The notes: a model not told the origin generated them from the sequence alone. Positions 40,857 through 52,280 are shown, numbered from the stretch's first letter. The stretch is DNA of 64,000 nucleotides from Microglena sp. YARC (GCA_022414725.1 CM039463.1:80091183-80155182); one strand, 5' to 3'. Numbers and translations are program-made.

Positions 40857-41632
40857 CTACTGATGGACCCCAGCCTCTCCAGTATGCTGAGTCAACAAGA
40901 GGCAAGTCCACACCCCTGTCTCTCCCACATGCCCCCCTGGATGACAGTACTTTCTTTGGACCCATGAATGATACAGATGCCTGTCTTATAGAAAGGGAAG
41001 AGTCCATACCAGACCTATTCTCAAGTGATGGCACTAATGATGATGATGATGATGATGAGGGGAATGCAAATGTGGATCATGCTGTCAGTACACCCCTTGA
41101 TCACTACCAGGCAGCCCTCCAGACAGAATGGCTTTTAGACTGTGCAGCCCACTCCCACTGCACCAGTAACCCCTCCAACTTGCATGACATTCAGGATCTC
41201 CCTCATCCTATTAGCCTCCACCTGGCTGACCTTGGAGCAGCCCCACTGCTCTGCCTCCAGAAAGGGAAAGCTCATATCAGGGGACACCATGGATCCCTGA
41301 TCACCCTCCACGATGTGCTCCTTGCCCCACCCCTGACTACAACCAACATCATCAGCTTGCATGCAGCACACAGGCTCTCTCCCAAGCTTCAAGTCCATAT
41401 GTCCAATGCTACTGCTACTCTTTCCTTACCCACAGCCAAGGGTACAAAGACTATCCTCTTATGCCCCAAAAGGCATGGCCTCTACTTCACTAGCATCTCT
41501 AAGAACCCAACCCCTTCCCCTATCCCCAGTAACCCATTACCCCTTGTAATCATGATGGTCACTCAACCAGAACTGATCAACCCAGGTTCCCACTACAATG
41601 ATGACTTTGCTGGCAGCTGCTCCATCCCTTAG
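40652..41632 (+). CDS. Retropepsin-like frame of element 2 (-1 to gag, DCAA active site)
   Basis: Open from just after a stop at 40649-40651 to the TAG at 41630-41632. It begins with a basic RS-rich linker, then an acidic stretch (NDDDDDDEGNANVD), then the protease-like core TEWLLDCAAHSHCTSNP with the Asp codon at 41138-41140. That aligns with the copia signature D-S-G-A-S-S-H-x-T, except Cys-Ala replaces Ser-Gly. A PKRHGLYF motif follows. The frame overlaps gag by about 205 nt and would need -1 frameshifting; I find no canonical slippery heptamer by eye. Proteolytic activity without the active-site Gly is uncertain. Confidence 0.72.
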   Translation, partial: GISITPKDAARRSSSKSKSPRRDHRNSNRDPKSYSRRDRRGHAHVADDDCSTSQSSTDNEDEHNFMALTTDGPQPLQYAESTRGKSTPLSLPHAPLDDSTFFGPMNDTDACLIEREESIPDLFSSDGTNDDDDDDEGNANVDHAVSTPLDHYQAALQTEWLLDCAAHSHCTSNPSNLHDIQDLPHPISLHLADLGAAPLLCLQKGKAHIRGHHGSLITLHDVLLAPPLTTTNIISLHAAHRLSPKLQVHMSNATATLSLPTAKGTKTILLCPKRHGLYFTSISKNPTPSPIPSNPLPLVIMMVTQPELINPGSHYNDDFAGSCSIP

Positions 41633-42658
41633 GAAAGTGCCAGCAGCTCCAGCAGTCTACCAGATCTGATCTCAGTCATTGGTGATGATGACATGCCTGA
41701 CCTTGTCCAAGCCAGCCCACCTTCCTTGCTCCAGTCAGACAATGGGGGGGAATTCTCACCACACCAAGATGATTTGTACACCTCATCTTACCATGACTTC
41801 ATCCCAGATCCTGACTACTCCACCGCCCCTATCCAGCAGCTCCCCACTGTTCCCCATGATGAGCTCTGTAACCTGACAGAAGCACAAGCCAGAAGAGAAA
41901 TGGTCCTTCTGCTAGATCAGGCCAGAACCACATATGAGAATGCATTCCCTGTTGATGGACAGGGGTCCTGCACTCAGCATGAGCTCTCCCAAGCCCTTAG
42001 ATTTGACCAGTGGATTCCCTCAGCTACCTCCCCTTCCCCTGATCAGCCCCTAACTCATGTCAACATGAACACCTTCCCAGTCCATTTCCTTAACAACTCT
42101 GGTCTCTCCAGAAACAGGTTTGGAATCCTGCTGACCACCCTCAACAACTCCCCTTCTTCCCTTAGAGCCTTTAGCATCAGACCTAGACAGCCTGTCCCCA
42201 CCCTCATTGACCAGCTAGCCATCAAGTTCCCTGCCCTACTAGCTTCTGAGCAGGCTAAGTTCCCCAACAGACAGATGCACAACAGCCCCTCCTCAGTCTG
42301 TGGACCCCTTCTCAAGCATGTCAACATATTGCAGCACATGGTCCACATCTACCCCACTGTATCTACAGCTGACAGGCCCACCATTCAGTGGGCCATCTGC
42401 CTACAAGCAGCTATGGTTCAGGCACATGCCAGGGTCCTGGTCTCCTGGCCCAAGATGCTCATGCACCCCATCAGCTGTGTGAATCCTGGAGGCAAAGTCA
42501 TCTGTGTCAACAACCTCAGCATGCACTGGAACCCAATGGAGTTCACATTCATTAACATGCTGGACACCCCAAGGATGTCTAGAAAATCTTTCTCCATCCT
42601 CCTGCAGAAAATCCACACCCAGCTGGACCTTGATGGATACCCAGCATCTGGCACCTAA
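41633..42658 (+). CDS. Conserved C-terminal protein of unknown function, element 2
   Basis: Same frame as the protease region, separated only by one TAG (41630-41632). It opens with DDDMPDLVQASPPSLLQ and a short SDNGGEF string identical to the integrase motif around the second catalytic Asp, although no integrase fold surrounds it. An EAQARREMVLLLDQARTTYE helix and a long C-terminal domain follow, with DQWIPS, FLNNSGLSRNRFG, FPALLASEQAKFP, PTIQWAICLQAAMV, NPGGKVICVNNLSM and QLDLDGYP, all matched in element 1. No RT, RNase H or DDE motif is visible. Its conservation between two diverged elements implies a selected role, perhaps as extra structural or nucleic-acid-binding protein. Confidence 0.75.
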   Translation, partial: ESASSSSSLPDLISVIGDDDMPDLVQASPPSLLQSDNGGEFSPHQDDLYTSSYHDFIPDPDYSTAPIQQLPTVPHDELCNLTEAQARREMVLLLDQARTTYENAFPVDGQGSCTQHELSQALRFDQWIPSATSPSPDQPLTHVNMNTFPVHFLNNSGLSRNRFGILLTTLNNSPSSLRAFSIRPRQPVPTLIDQLAIKFPALLASEQAKFPNRQMHNSPSSVCGPLLKHVNILQHMVHIYPTVSTADRPTIQWAICLQAAMVQAHARVLVSWPKMLMHPISCVNPGGKVICVNNLSMHWNPMEFTFINMLDTPRMSRKSFSILLQKIHTQLDLDGYPASGT

Positions 42659-42931
42659 ATATGCACCTATAGTCTATTGCTCATTATTGTTTTAGCCATG
42701 AACACTCTAAGATTAATCTGGTGCTTTGTACTGTCTCATGTACTGATGCCCCTTTGTTTTAGTGTCCCTAATCTAGTTACTGCCGTATGTCTGCAATACT
42801 CTAATTTAGGATGAACCCAAATTAGGGGGGGACTAGCACAGACATCCTGCCTAAATTTATCCTCCCATGAATCATGCCAAGCCTCCTGGCAGCTTCCTGG
42901 CAGCTTCTCTGCAACCTAAGCCTGCAGCTTA
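42659..42931 (+). other. 3' non-coding part of copia-like element 2 before the nested element
   Basis: GATGAACCCAAATTAGGGGG and the CCTGGCAGCTTC repeats resemble the 3' region of element 1. It is interrupted by the nested LTR element and resumes at 47218. Confidence 0.65.
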
Positions 42932-42936
42932 TCTCC

Positions 42937-43275
42937 TATCAGCTTGGATAACACTCCGGAGAGTGGACTTTGTGTGTGCAGCACGCCAATCTATAAATGC
43001 GGAGACGAGAATAATATTACAAAAGACTGGGGAACCATAAAGGGACACCAGCGGAGGAAAGGGGCGGTAGCCTGGAACCTGATCAGGGTACAGGCTAGAC
43101 AGCGCGTGTCAGAAGAACCGATGACACAGTCAACAGGAAGTCGTCACAGTGTCATGAAGAATGACACAGTCTACGGGAAGCTGACATAGTACTGTCAGGA
43201 CCGATAGTTCTAAGGGAGTACATAAGGAGTCACCAAGACATAAAACAAGCGAGAGCACCGCTATTCATGCTGATA
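42937..43275 (-). repeat. LTR (left) of the nested element
   Basis: Ends form a perfect 7-bp inverted pair TATCAGC and GCTGATA rather than TG...CA. Confidence 0.88.
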
Positions 43276-46200
43276 CTCCACCTATGACGCAGGTGACATA
43301 CAATACTAGTACTCCACCTATGGCACTGGGGACATAGAACCATAACTTGGTAGCAAACAAAAATTATTAAGGAACGGCGGAAAAACAGGAAACCAGAAGA
43401 AAGCCTTGTCTAAAATAAAAGGATGAGAAAGGATGAACCAAAAACCACTGTAGTACTCCGAAAATGTAGCAGCAAAAAACTTGGGTCATACCGAGCTGTG
43501 CTGAGACCAAAATGGAAATGTAACCATCCATGGTAAGCGCAAAAATACTATTCATCCAGAATAGTAGGCACCAAACCAGAAAATCACAGGGAGGCCAAAC
43601 AGAAATCAATCCTAATACCAAAGGAAGGGGAACAACGGTGACTGAAAGAACCGAGAACTTAACCTAAAGAGAAGACTGAAAAAATTGTATATCAAAGTTG
43701 GGGAACAACGGTATAGAAAACCCGATCCGGGAATAGGAACCTAACGCCAATCAATGATAACCAAAGAGACGGATTGAAATATCGTGTGAGAGCAGCACAC
43801 GAGAGAATCATAGTCAAAGGACGCAGACAAGAGGACGCAAAAGTCCATTATGGAAAAATAAAGTCGATGGAAAAATCCACTACCGTAAAAACTATTCTTA
43901 GCATAGAATTCATGACTAGGTTGGGATGAAAAAACCATGATGAACTGGTTTCTTACTCAAAGATGGAAGTAAGAAGATTTATGAAAGTTAATTATCATAA
44001 ATCCCCAGCTACGGCACTAACGAAAAACAGTCTAAGAGGTGGGTATCGCACCGCAAAGAACTCGTGCACTCAAGACAAACCAAGCGCCTAACTAAAGCAA
44101 ACCAAACCTGCAGCAACTGAAAAAATCCAAAGGATGCGAAGTTAAATTTTTTAAGAAACTTGTAACCAACAAAGGAAACACAGTTCAATGAACAATAGAA
44201 GGGTAGATGTACAACCATAGTACATAAAACCTATTGTCCACCTGAAAAAATAGTAAACGCATAAAAAGGACTGCAAAGAATTTACTGCAAAGGATGGACT
44301 GAAAGGGCGCTTGAAATATGCTCGGAAAACAAGAAAGAGGTGAGCGGCGGTACATCTGCAAGTACAACTGCAAGATTACCCAGCCCACCAATTCACAGTA
44401 AAATCCGAAGGGAAACAACTACTACACTCCACAAAAAGTTCCAATCACATGAGGGGATGGTGATCTAAAAACAGTGTGGAGTAAAAAGAAATAGCTAATC
44501 TATGATGAGCTCCACCGAACGAACCATCTGCCTATGGAACTAAGAGTCAGAAACCATCAAGACGCTATAACGGTGGTCTGAATTAAGTACCACCTTCCAC
44601 CAAAACCAAGAAAGACAGCTGAAAGGAAGCTGCCTAAACAAAGCGTCGTAACGCTCCACCAATCTAGACTACCCTATAAGTCAGTCTAGGAGGTGCTGAG
44701 GAATAGGCACTCACACATAGGGCCATGTTAACCTACGTATGAGAACCAGCAGCACCTAAAACAATGAATCCTGGTTGACTGTAACACCCCAGCCATACGC
44801 AGTATCAAGCTAGACCAGTGTTCAAGATCATCACTTACCCATTCGGCAACGGCTACATCATCACATGGGCTTGACCCGAGTAATCCACCAGGGACGACAG
44901 GAGGCGTCGGAATTATGGACACCCGCGAGCCATCCGAGGTGGTCGGAGGTTGGCGACTATTAGTCAATGGACCTGATCCAGGTACCACTATGATCGAAGG
45001 CTGTCTAAATCCTAAAGCTTCACCGCTAAAACGTGGCACAGAGGAGGGCCTGGCGACCCCCTGAGATTCGGCTAAGATTATAGTTGGATATCCAACTCCC
45101 CCCCGCCCTAAAACTTCACACACAATACAGCAAGATCAGGCCCTGGTCTAGAATGCAACAATGATACATCCAGCCAGGCCAGCCAACAACAATTGGGGTT
45201 GTTAAAGGGCGTAGGGAATTACCGGTAACACATAACATATCACCGTTTGATGACAGGAGGGATGCAAGCGGGCACGGGGACCCATACTAAAGGGAGAACC
45301 CAGGAAGACAGTTTAGAACTGAACTGGAGATAGAGAGTACATCACTACTCACTACTAACTGGCGCAACATTGGAAACCCAAATATAATAACCCTTACTCA
45401 CCAGGGAATACCCAACCAGTCTACCAAATAATGCCTTTCTAACTAGCTTGTTGCGTGACTGCCCAATACTAAGATTACATAGCAAGGGCAACCAAACAAA
45501 CGCAACAACGACACATCAGGTGCAACCCCAAAGAAAAGCTCCGAAGGAGTCTTGTCTCCCTAGATGAACACGCGATTGCGAAGATAACACACTAGCACCA
45601 TGCTGAGCAGTGTCATCATCAACAACTCATGCATGCCCCAACTAATCGAGATCAACCATGCCTCTACACCACTTAACTAAAAATTCCTAAGCCCTATCAG
45701 AACTCAAACACTTGAAACCCAAACTCACGTAGCTAAGGCATACACCTACGGGGGGAACCAGGGGCACGGGAAGACAAAGTAGTAACCTCTGTCGAACCAC
45801 GGAACGCACCCAGGGGTCACAAGGAGCCTAAGAGAGAAAAATATCCACCAAGATATCATGCCAAAGATCCTCCACGGCCGCTGGACCAGGGCCAGGACGG
45901 CGTCCACTGCGGCCTGTAGCATGGGCGAAGTCCGGCGCTGCGAGACCTGGGATCACAGAAGGTGGGGAAGCGTTAGGTCGAAGTCGAGATTTGAGGTATG
46001 GGAAAAAGGAGACGAGAATGACAGTGCCGCAAGTCACACCTGGTGCAGAAAATCGCACCAATGGCAGAAAATCGCAAATCGCAAGGGCAGAATTCGAACA
46101 TTTATCGCTAGGATGCGAAGAGCAGAGCCGAGGCATGTAAAGGTCCTAATATCCCGCCGTCGATGATCAGTCAATCTCAAGTCCCCCCCTCTATCGCTCG

Positions 46201-46872
46201 ACTCACCCGGTTGGGGGGTAGAGGGAGCAGCACCCGTAGTGGTGCTGACCATACCCCCCTGCCTCCTACCACCTCCAGAATCTCCAGGTCCAGACGCGTA
46301 GGTCGTCCTCCTCTGGCGAACCCTACGGCAGTGCCGGCGATCCGCCAGCTTGATCGAAAAAATTCTCCAGAAGGTAGCACAGAGCCACTAGAGCGCAAGC
46401 TCATGCCAGTAGCCGACCGTCGGCTGGGCAGAGCAAAGGGGGCAAAGACGACGTAGACATCAGCAGGGAGCTTGGTCGGCTTGGCAACCTCCGGTATGCA
46501 GGCAGAGCCTCAAACACCGGAGAAAGGTTAGCGACGTCAAGGACGCGAGCAGACGAAGACGGGGTATCTCCACCGATGTCCAGGCTAGTCGCCGAGAAGA
46601 TGGAGGAATGACCGGGGGGGGTTACTTCCACGATGGCGGAAGGACTCTCATGACCGCTAGCAGAGGCAGCTGGTGCACAAACGTCTAGCCAATCATCAAG
46701 AGGAGCCGTTCCTCCGTTGGAAGGATTGGTCGCAGCCATCGCTGAGAATGATACTGCGCATCCCGCGCGTCCAGGAAAGACCATCCATGTCATGGAGTTT
46801 CTCAAAATGGCGGGAGGTCCTCGCGGAAGTTGCATCGCAAAGCAGTGGTAGTAAATGAAGGGCCGTATAACC
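43276..46872 (-). other. Interior of the nested LTR element; no protein recognised
   Basis: A short minus-strand frame at 46401-46835 starts close to the primer site, where gag would be expected (FSAMAATNPSNGGTAPLDDW), followed by other short frames in 45828-46404 and 44728-45123. They could be a decayed gag but show no knuckle or conserved block. The remaining interior is AT-richer and without long frames. Confidence 0.45.
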
Positions 46873-47212
46873 TATCAGCTTGGATAACACTCCGGAGAGT
46901 GGACTTTGTGTGTGCAGCACGCCAATCTATAAATGCGGAGACGAGAATAATATTACAAAAGACTGGGGAACCATAAAGGGACACCAGCGGAGGAAAGGGG
47001 GCGGTAGCCTGGAACCTGATCAGGGTACAGGCTAGACAGCGCGTGTCAGAAGAACCGATGACACAGTCAACAGGAAGTCGTCACAGTGTCATGAAGAATG
47101 ACACAGTCTACGGGAAGCTGACATAGTACTGTCAGGACCGATAGTTCTAAGGGAGTACATAAGGAGTCACCAAGACATAAAACAAGCGAGAGCACCGCTA
47201 TTCATGCTGATA
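46873..47212 (-). repeat. LTR (right) of the nested element
   Basis: Matches the left LTR with one extra G (AAAGGGGGCGG); followed by the TSD TCTCC. Confidence 0.88.
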
Positions 47213-47686
47213 TCTCCTATGCAGGCCATTCCTGATACATCACTGTAGCCCCATAGTTTCCCCTAGCATTAATCTGAAGATCCTGCATTATGATACCTTA
47301 TAGATGACACTGGAAGTACCTCACCATATCCTTCCATCTGGATTGACAATCATGAGCTAGAAGGGGACGTCTACCTTAAAGTTGTTTACCATAAAGGCAA
47401 TCACCAGTTTGATATCTAGTTCTTGTATGCTTCCCCTTAGCTTCGCCAAGGCAGCCTCCCTGCCACCTGCTACCCTAGCAGATTGACATTGATCTGAAGA
47501 TCCCTGCTCTTAATGTGCCTTGTCCCCTTGGATCCTGTTCCAAAGAATTTATTATTTACAGCTTCTCCTGCCAGCCATTAGCATATCTAAATAGCCCTGT
47601 CAGCCTTTATACTTCTATAATTTCTTTATGCCCCTCAGTTAATTCCAGGGATTCTTGTATCCAAGAATACCTTGAATTGGGGGGTA

Positions 47687-48128
47687 TGTTATTGTCCGTT
47701 GCGTCGGACACTGAGTTGGCATTGTGCACGCGTGGTCCTGGTACTCCAGGACCCGGGTTGCCTGCCGCCAGGCCATAGGCTAGCTATGGCCTGCACGTGT
47801 CTTCAGAATCTTCCTGGAGACTTCCTTTTCTATATAACCGCACGAGAGCCTCTTTAGAGATTACAATGGTCTAGTGGTAGACCAGATTGATAAGGAATGA
47901 AGAGTCGGGGGTTCAACTCCCCCTTCGGTCGCTCTTGGCGTTGCAGGTTGTCGTCAACCGCGATGGTAGCTTGTCCAGTTGAGGTAGGAGACCGCTCCCC
48001 ACCCGCGTACGACGGGCTCCCTTAACACCACGCCCCACCAGGCGTTATCATTACCTTAGCCGCACGAGTTGCGATGTTAAGCTATCTGCTCTTCAGTCTT
48101 CACTGTGTAACGACTCTATCGATTGAAA
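47687..48128 (+). repeat. 3' LTR of copia-like element 2, split by a SINE
   Basis: The parts 47687-47846 and 48060-48128 together match the 5' LTR. The break carries the SINE target duplication CCGCACGAG. Confidence 0.85.
47847..48059 (+). mobile_element. tRNA-derived SINE inserted in an LTR, 9-bp TSD
   Basis: Flanked by CCGCACGAG at 47838-47846 and 48060-48068. The head has an A box TGGTCTAGTGGTAGACC and a B box GGGGTTCAACTCCCCC, more tRNA-like than the other copies. The body (GTCAACCGCGATGGTAGC) and 3' end (CCACGCCCCACCAGGCGTTA ending TCATTACC) are those of subtype 1. The intact LTR at 38918-39143 gives the empty site, so the boundaries are certain. Confidence 0.9.
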
Positions 48129-49985
48129 GAAAGCGGATAATCGATAGATTCAATCACCCTTAGCACTGATAATCGGTGAGCAGCCAAATTGCTAGCTGGA
48201 GCTATGTAACAAGGTACAAGTTCAAGTAAAACATCGTGCACCTTACTTCAGAATAAAATAAGTACTTTTATTGCATATTTTCTAGCACAATTAAAGCTGA
48301 TAACCTTAGGATACCATCAGTTACTGACACACTCTAGTGTCTTCAGAGCAGATAATCAAGCACCACAAATTCCAGTCAAGTCGGCGCCACAAGAGTTGAC
48401 AAGCTAGGTCACTAGTAATGCTGATAATACTAGCACCATTAGTGCTGATAATACTGGGCACATACATCAGTGATGATTGGTTCAATACAATCAAGGACCA
48501 CCAGTGCTACCGGTAGTTACATCCAGCATTATAACTGTTGATAAATCTAAGCACCAGCAGAGCTGATGCATAAAGGGGGAGGAGGAGATGCCCGGTCTTA
48601 AGTGCAGACCTGCAGAAAGCATGTTGCCTAGAGGGAAGTACCCCGATACTTCTTGATTAGCAACTCTTCTTGGAAAGGGGGAAGGGGCTCTATCCTGGAT
48701 ATAAAATAAACAGGTAGCCAATCTTCTACCGATGACAAGAATCAAGGGGCCGTTAGGATGAGTTGTTACATTTACACAGCATAGGTCGTGGTGGTCTGGG
48801 AATTAGGTAACGTGTAACGTGTAACAATGGGGTGGGTGGCTGGGAAGAAGACGATACACAAGTCACAGACAGACCCGTCTTTCTTGTCTTTCGAAATAGG
48901 TGGTTGACCCGCTGTGCGGCTGCATTTAAAGGCGTTACTTTTCCCTGTACTGCGGGGAATTGAAATTGAAATTGTTACATCCGTGTAATACCGTTACTCA
49001 CTGGACGTGAAGTTAAGGACACCATAGCATAAGCCGGAGCTAGCTATAGTAGCTCAGCCGGAGCTAGCTATAGTACCTCAGCCGGAGCTAGCTATAGTAG
49101 CTCACTGGACGTGAACTTAAGGACACCATAGCTATAGTCACCGTAGGGCCACCTCACCTACTGCGGGATGTTACACCTCTGCGGCCCCCGTTAGTGTGCT
49201 CGCCTCGCTGTACAGCATTCAAGTAAGAGTCAGCGCCAACGTGTGCCCCCGTTGAATTGAACCTCTCTGGCTCCAAGCCGCTCCAAGCTGGAGTCCACGC
49301 GAGTCCACGCTCGAGTCCACGCTGGCGCGATAGGTCGTGCCACTCCACAGTTCCAGTGGAGTTCTGTTGAATTCTCGTTGGACTCCCGTTGAAGAAGCAG
49401 TGCTACATGGCTGTTCAGTCCAGCCAACTCTGGGCTGCTCACCATTTTCCAAATACCAAGCACCCTCGCAATACTCCCCTTTGAAACCAGGGAGCACACT
49501 AAGCAAACTCCCGTTGGATTCCAGATTGGATTGTTACATGTTTTTCTGCCAACTCTGGGCTGCTCATAGCCTCCCAATTCCAAGAGAGAGTATACGGTAC
49601 CATGGCCAAAATTTACATTGGAATTGATTTCTCCCTAGCCTAATGACATGCGAGTCATGTCCTGGAAAGGAATTATCGGATTCGTTGGGCTGCCAAAATT
49701 CAAGTTACAAAATTGCTTGTACGAATTCCCAAAAAACTATTTGAGTGCTGTACTGGCGATAACCACCGGTAGCTTCCCCTTGAATGGTTAGTCCACTAGT
49801 ATATGATTAGTTATCATGTCAGCCTGTCATGCAGTCGGTGTTTTAGAACACTTAGTTAAAGAAGCCCTTGAGATTCAATAAGGACTGGGCGGGCAGGTGG
49901 CACAAGTGGACTTAATGTTAATGAGTGCACTGCCAACATTAAAGACTGCCAGAAACCAATCCGCTGCGAGGTAGTACCGAGCAGG
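48129..49985. other. No recognised gene; short repeats
   Basis: GCTGATAATACT-type motifs recur at 48165-48450. A 24-bp unit CTCAGCCGGAGCTAGCTATA is tandemly repeated at 49028-49105. GAATTCTCGTTGGACTCCCG and CTCCCGTTGGATTCCA near 49370 and 49505 resemble, inverted, the CCAACGGGAGTCCAACG string near 2300. No coding region is supported. Confidence 0.45.
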
Positions 49986-50240
49986 GTAGTCCAAGACGCA
50001 CGTCCTTGCGTCCCAGGACGCAACACGGGGAGGGCCGTTGCGTCCCAGGACGCAACATTGGCAGGGTCGGTTGCGTCCCGGACGCAGCCTCATAGATTGG
50101 TTGCGTCCGGGACGCAGGTTTTGGAAGTTGGTTGCGTCTCACTTCATTACCCTGCGTTCTCATGCGTCCCAATGCGCCCCAATGCGTCTGATGCGTCCGA
50201 CTCGAGAGTGTCTCAGAGGGTGGTGCAGGACGCAAAGGAC
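49985..50240. repeat. Cluster of GCGTCC/GGACGC palindromes, block 1
   Basis: The near-perfect 20-bp palindrome GTTGCGTCCCAGGACGCAAC and variants occur repeatedly, along with single GCGTCC units (ATGCGTCCCAATGCGCCCC). Spacing is irregular. Confidence 0.8.
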
Positions 50241-50409
50241 TCTCTCAGCCACATAATTTGAATGGACTCGAACCTAAAAATCCCCCACATGCCCCCAGGC
50301 CCTGAGTGGATGAGCGGGGTTCAAACAGCACCCTAGTCTAAATCCTATAATTTTTTGATGTGATCGATTTATTCTGGTCGATCTCTCCAAAAATCTTCGA
50401 ACCGTCAAA

Positions 50410-50490
50410 ATGCAATCTAGCGGCACGCCCAATGCTCCGACCAAGCAGCGAAGGCTGGATGAATTTTTTGTTGCCAAGCCCGCTGCTGCT
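50410..50490 (+). CDS. Possible first exon with a PCNA-interacting (PIP) box
   Basis: From the ATG at 50410 the frame reads SSGTPNAPTKQRRLDEFFVA and then KPAAAA. QRRLDEFF fits the PIP-box consensus Q-x-x-[LIM]-x-x-[FY]-[FY], here near the N-terminus and preceded by a basic residue, as in several replication and repair proteins. After about 50490 the frame enters GGGACGCATCAAGC repeats and loses any protein character. It may be the start of a gene whose remainder was displaced by repeats, or a chance match. I assign no function. Confidence 0.25.
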
Positions 50491-50491
50491 G

Positions 50492-50740
50492 CAGGGACGC
50501 ATCAAGCATGGAGAAAAATTGAGACGCAGTGGGCCGCAGTGGGACGCATCAAGCATGGAGAAAAATTGAGACGCAGTGGGACGCATCAAGCTGCTGTTGC
50601 TGTGGGAGGGGAAAAGAGGATTTTTTGGGACGCAACCTTTAAACTTTACTGCGTCCCAGGACGCAACCTACGAAATTGGCTGCGTCCCTGGACGCAACCT
50701 ACCCATTTGGGTGCGTCCTAGGAAGCAACTCCTGGGGTCC
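50492..50740. repeat. GCGTCC/GGACGC cluster, block 2, with a 55-bp tandem
   Basis: GGGACGCATCAAGCATGGAG followed by AAAAATTGAGACGCAGTG is duplicated at 50496-50600. Palindromic CTGCGTCCCAGGACGCAAC-type motifs follow at 50657-50735. Confidence 0.8.
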
Positions 50741-50871
50741 GTTTGGACAACCCTGGTACCGAGTACGTACCCAGTCTAGCTATGTGTGTATATTATATAT
50801 ATATCAGTTTTGTTGTTGGCAAGCTTCTAATATAGAAATAGCGTGGCCTTATCTACCGTATATATATATAT

Positions 50872-52235
<1,364 letters not shown>

Positions 52236-52280
52236 GACAGACAATTACTTGAAATATGGTGCAATGATATTCATTCTTAC

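Larger units (their letters stand above)
42937..47212 (-). mobile_element. Nested LTR element with TATCAGC/GCTGATA ends (non-coding, LARD-like)
   Basis: Direct repeats of about 339 bp (42937-43275 and 46873-47212) are almost identical, one copy having an extra G. Each begins TATCAGC and ends GCTGATA. The 5-bp TSD TCTCC lies at 42932-42936 and 47213-47217. Reading the minus strand, the LTR near 46873 is followed by GGTTATACGGCCC, the same primer-type site as in the two copia-like elements, so the element runs on the minus strand. The 3.6-kb interior has no frame longer than about 150 codons and no recognisable retroelement protein. It must be mobilised in trans. Confidence 0.85.
38918..48128 (+). 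mobile_element. Copia-like LTR retrotransposon 2, non-autonomous, with two nested insertions
   Basis: The 5' LTR (38918-39143) and 3' LTR (47687-48128, split by a SINE) share most of their sequence with several substitutions and a short indel near the start, so this copy is older than element 1. The 5' LTR is followed by GGTTATCGGCCCGACC, similar to the initiator-Met half-tRNA primer site used by copia elements. A purine tract (GAATTGGGGGGTA) precedes the 3' LTR. Candidate TSDs AAAAG and GAAAG match at 4 of 5 bases. Coding content is gag, retropepsin-like and the unknown C-terminal protein, without IN, RT or RNase H. Removing the nested LTR element and SINE leaves about 4.7 kb. Confidence 0.88.

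Noticed and set aside
47866..47930. Possible tRNA gene (A and B boxes)
   Set aside because: It is the head of a SINE with a TSD and a common body; no complete cloverleaf is seen. The same applies to 58340-58405.
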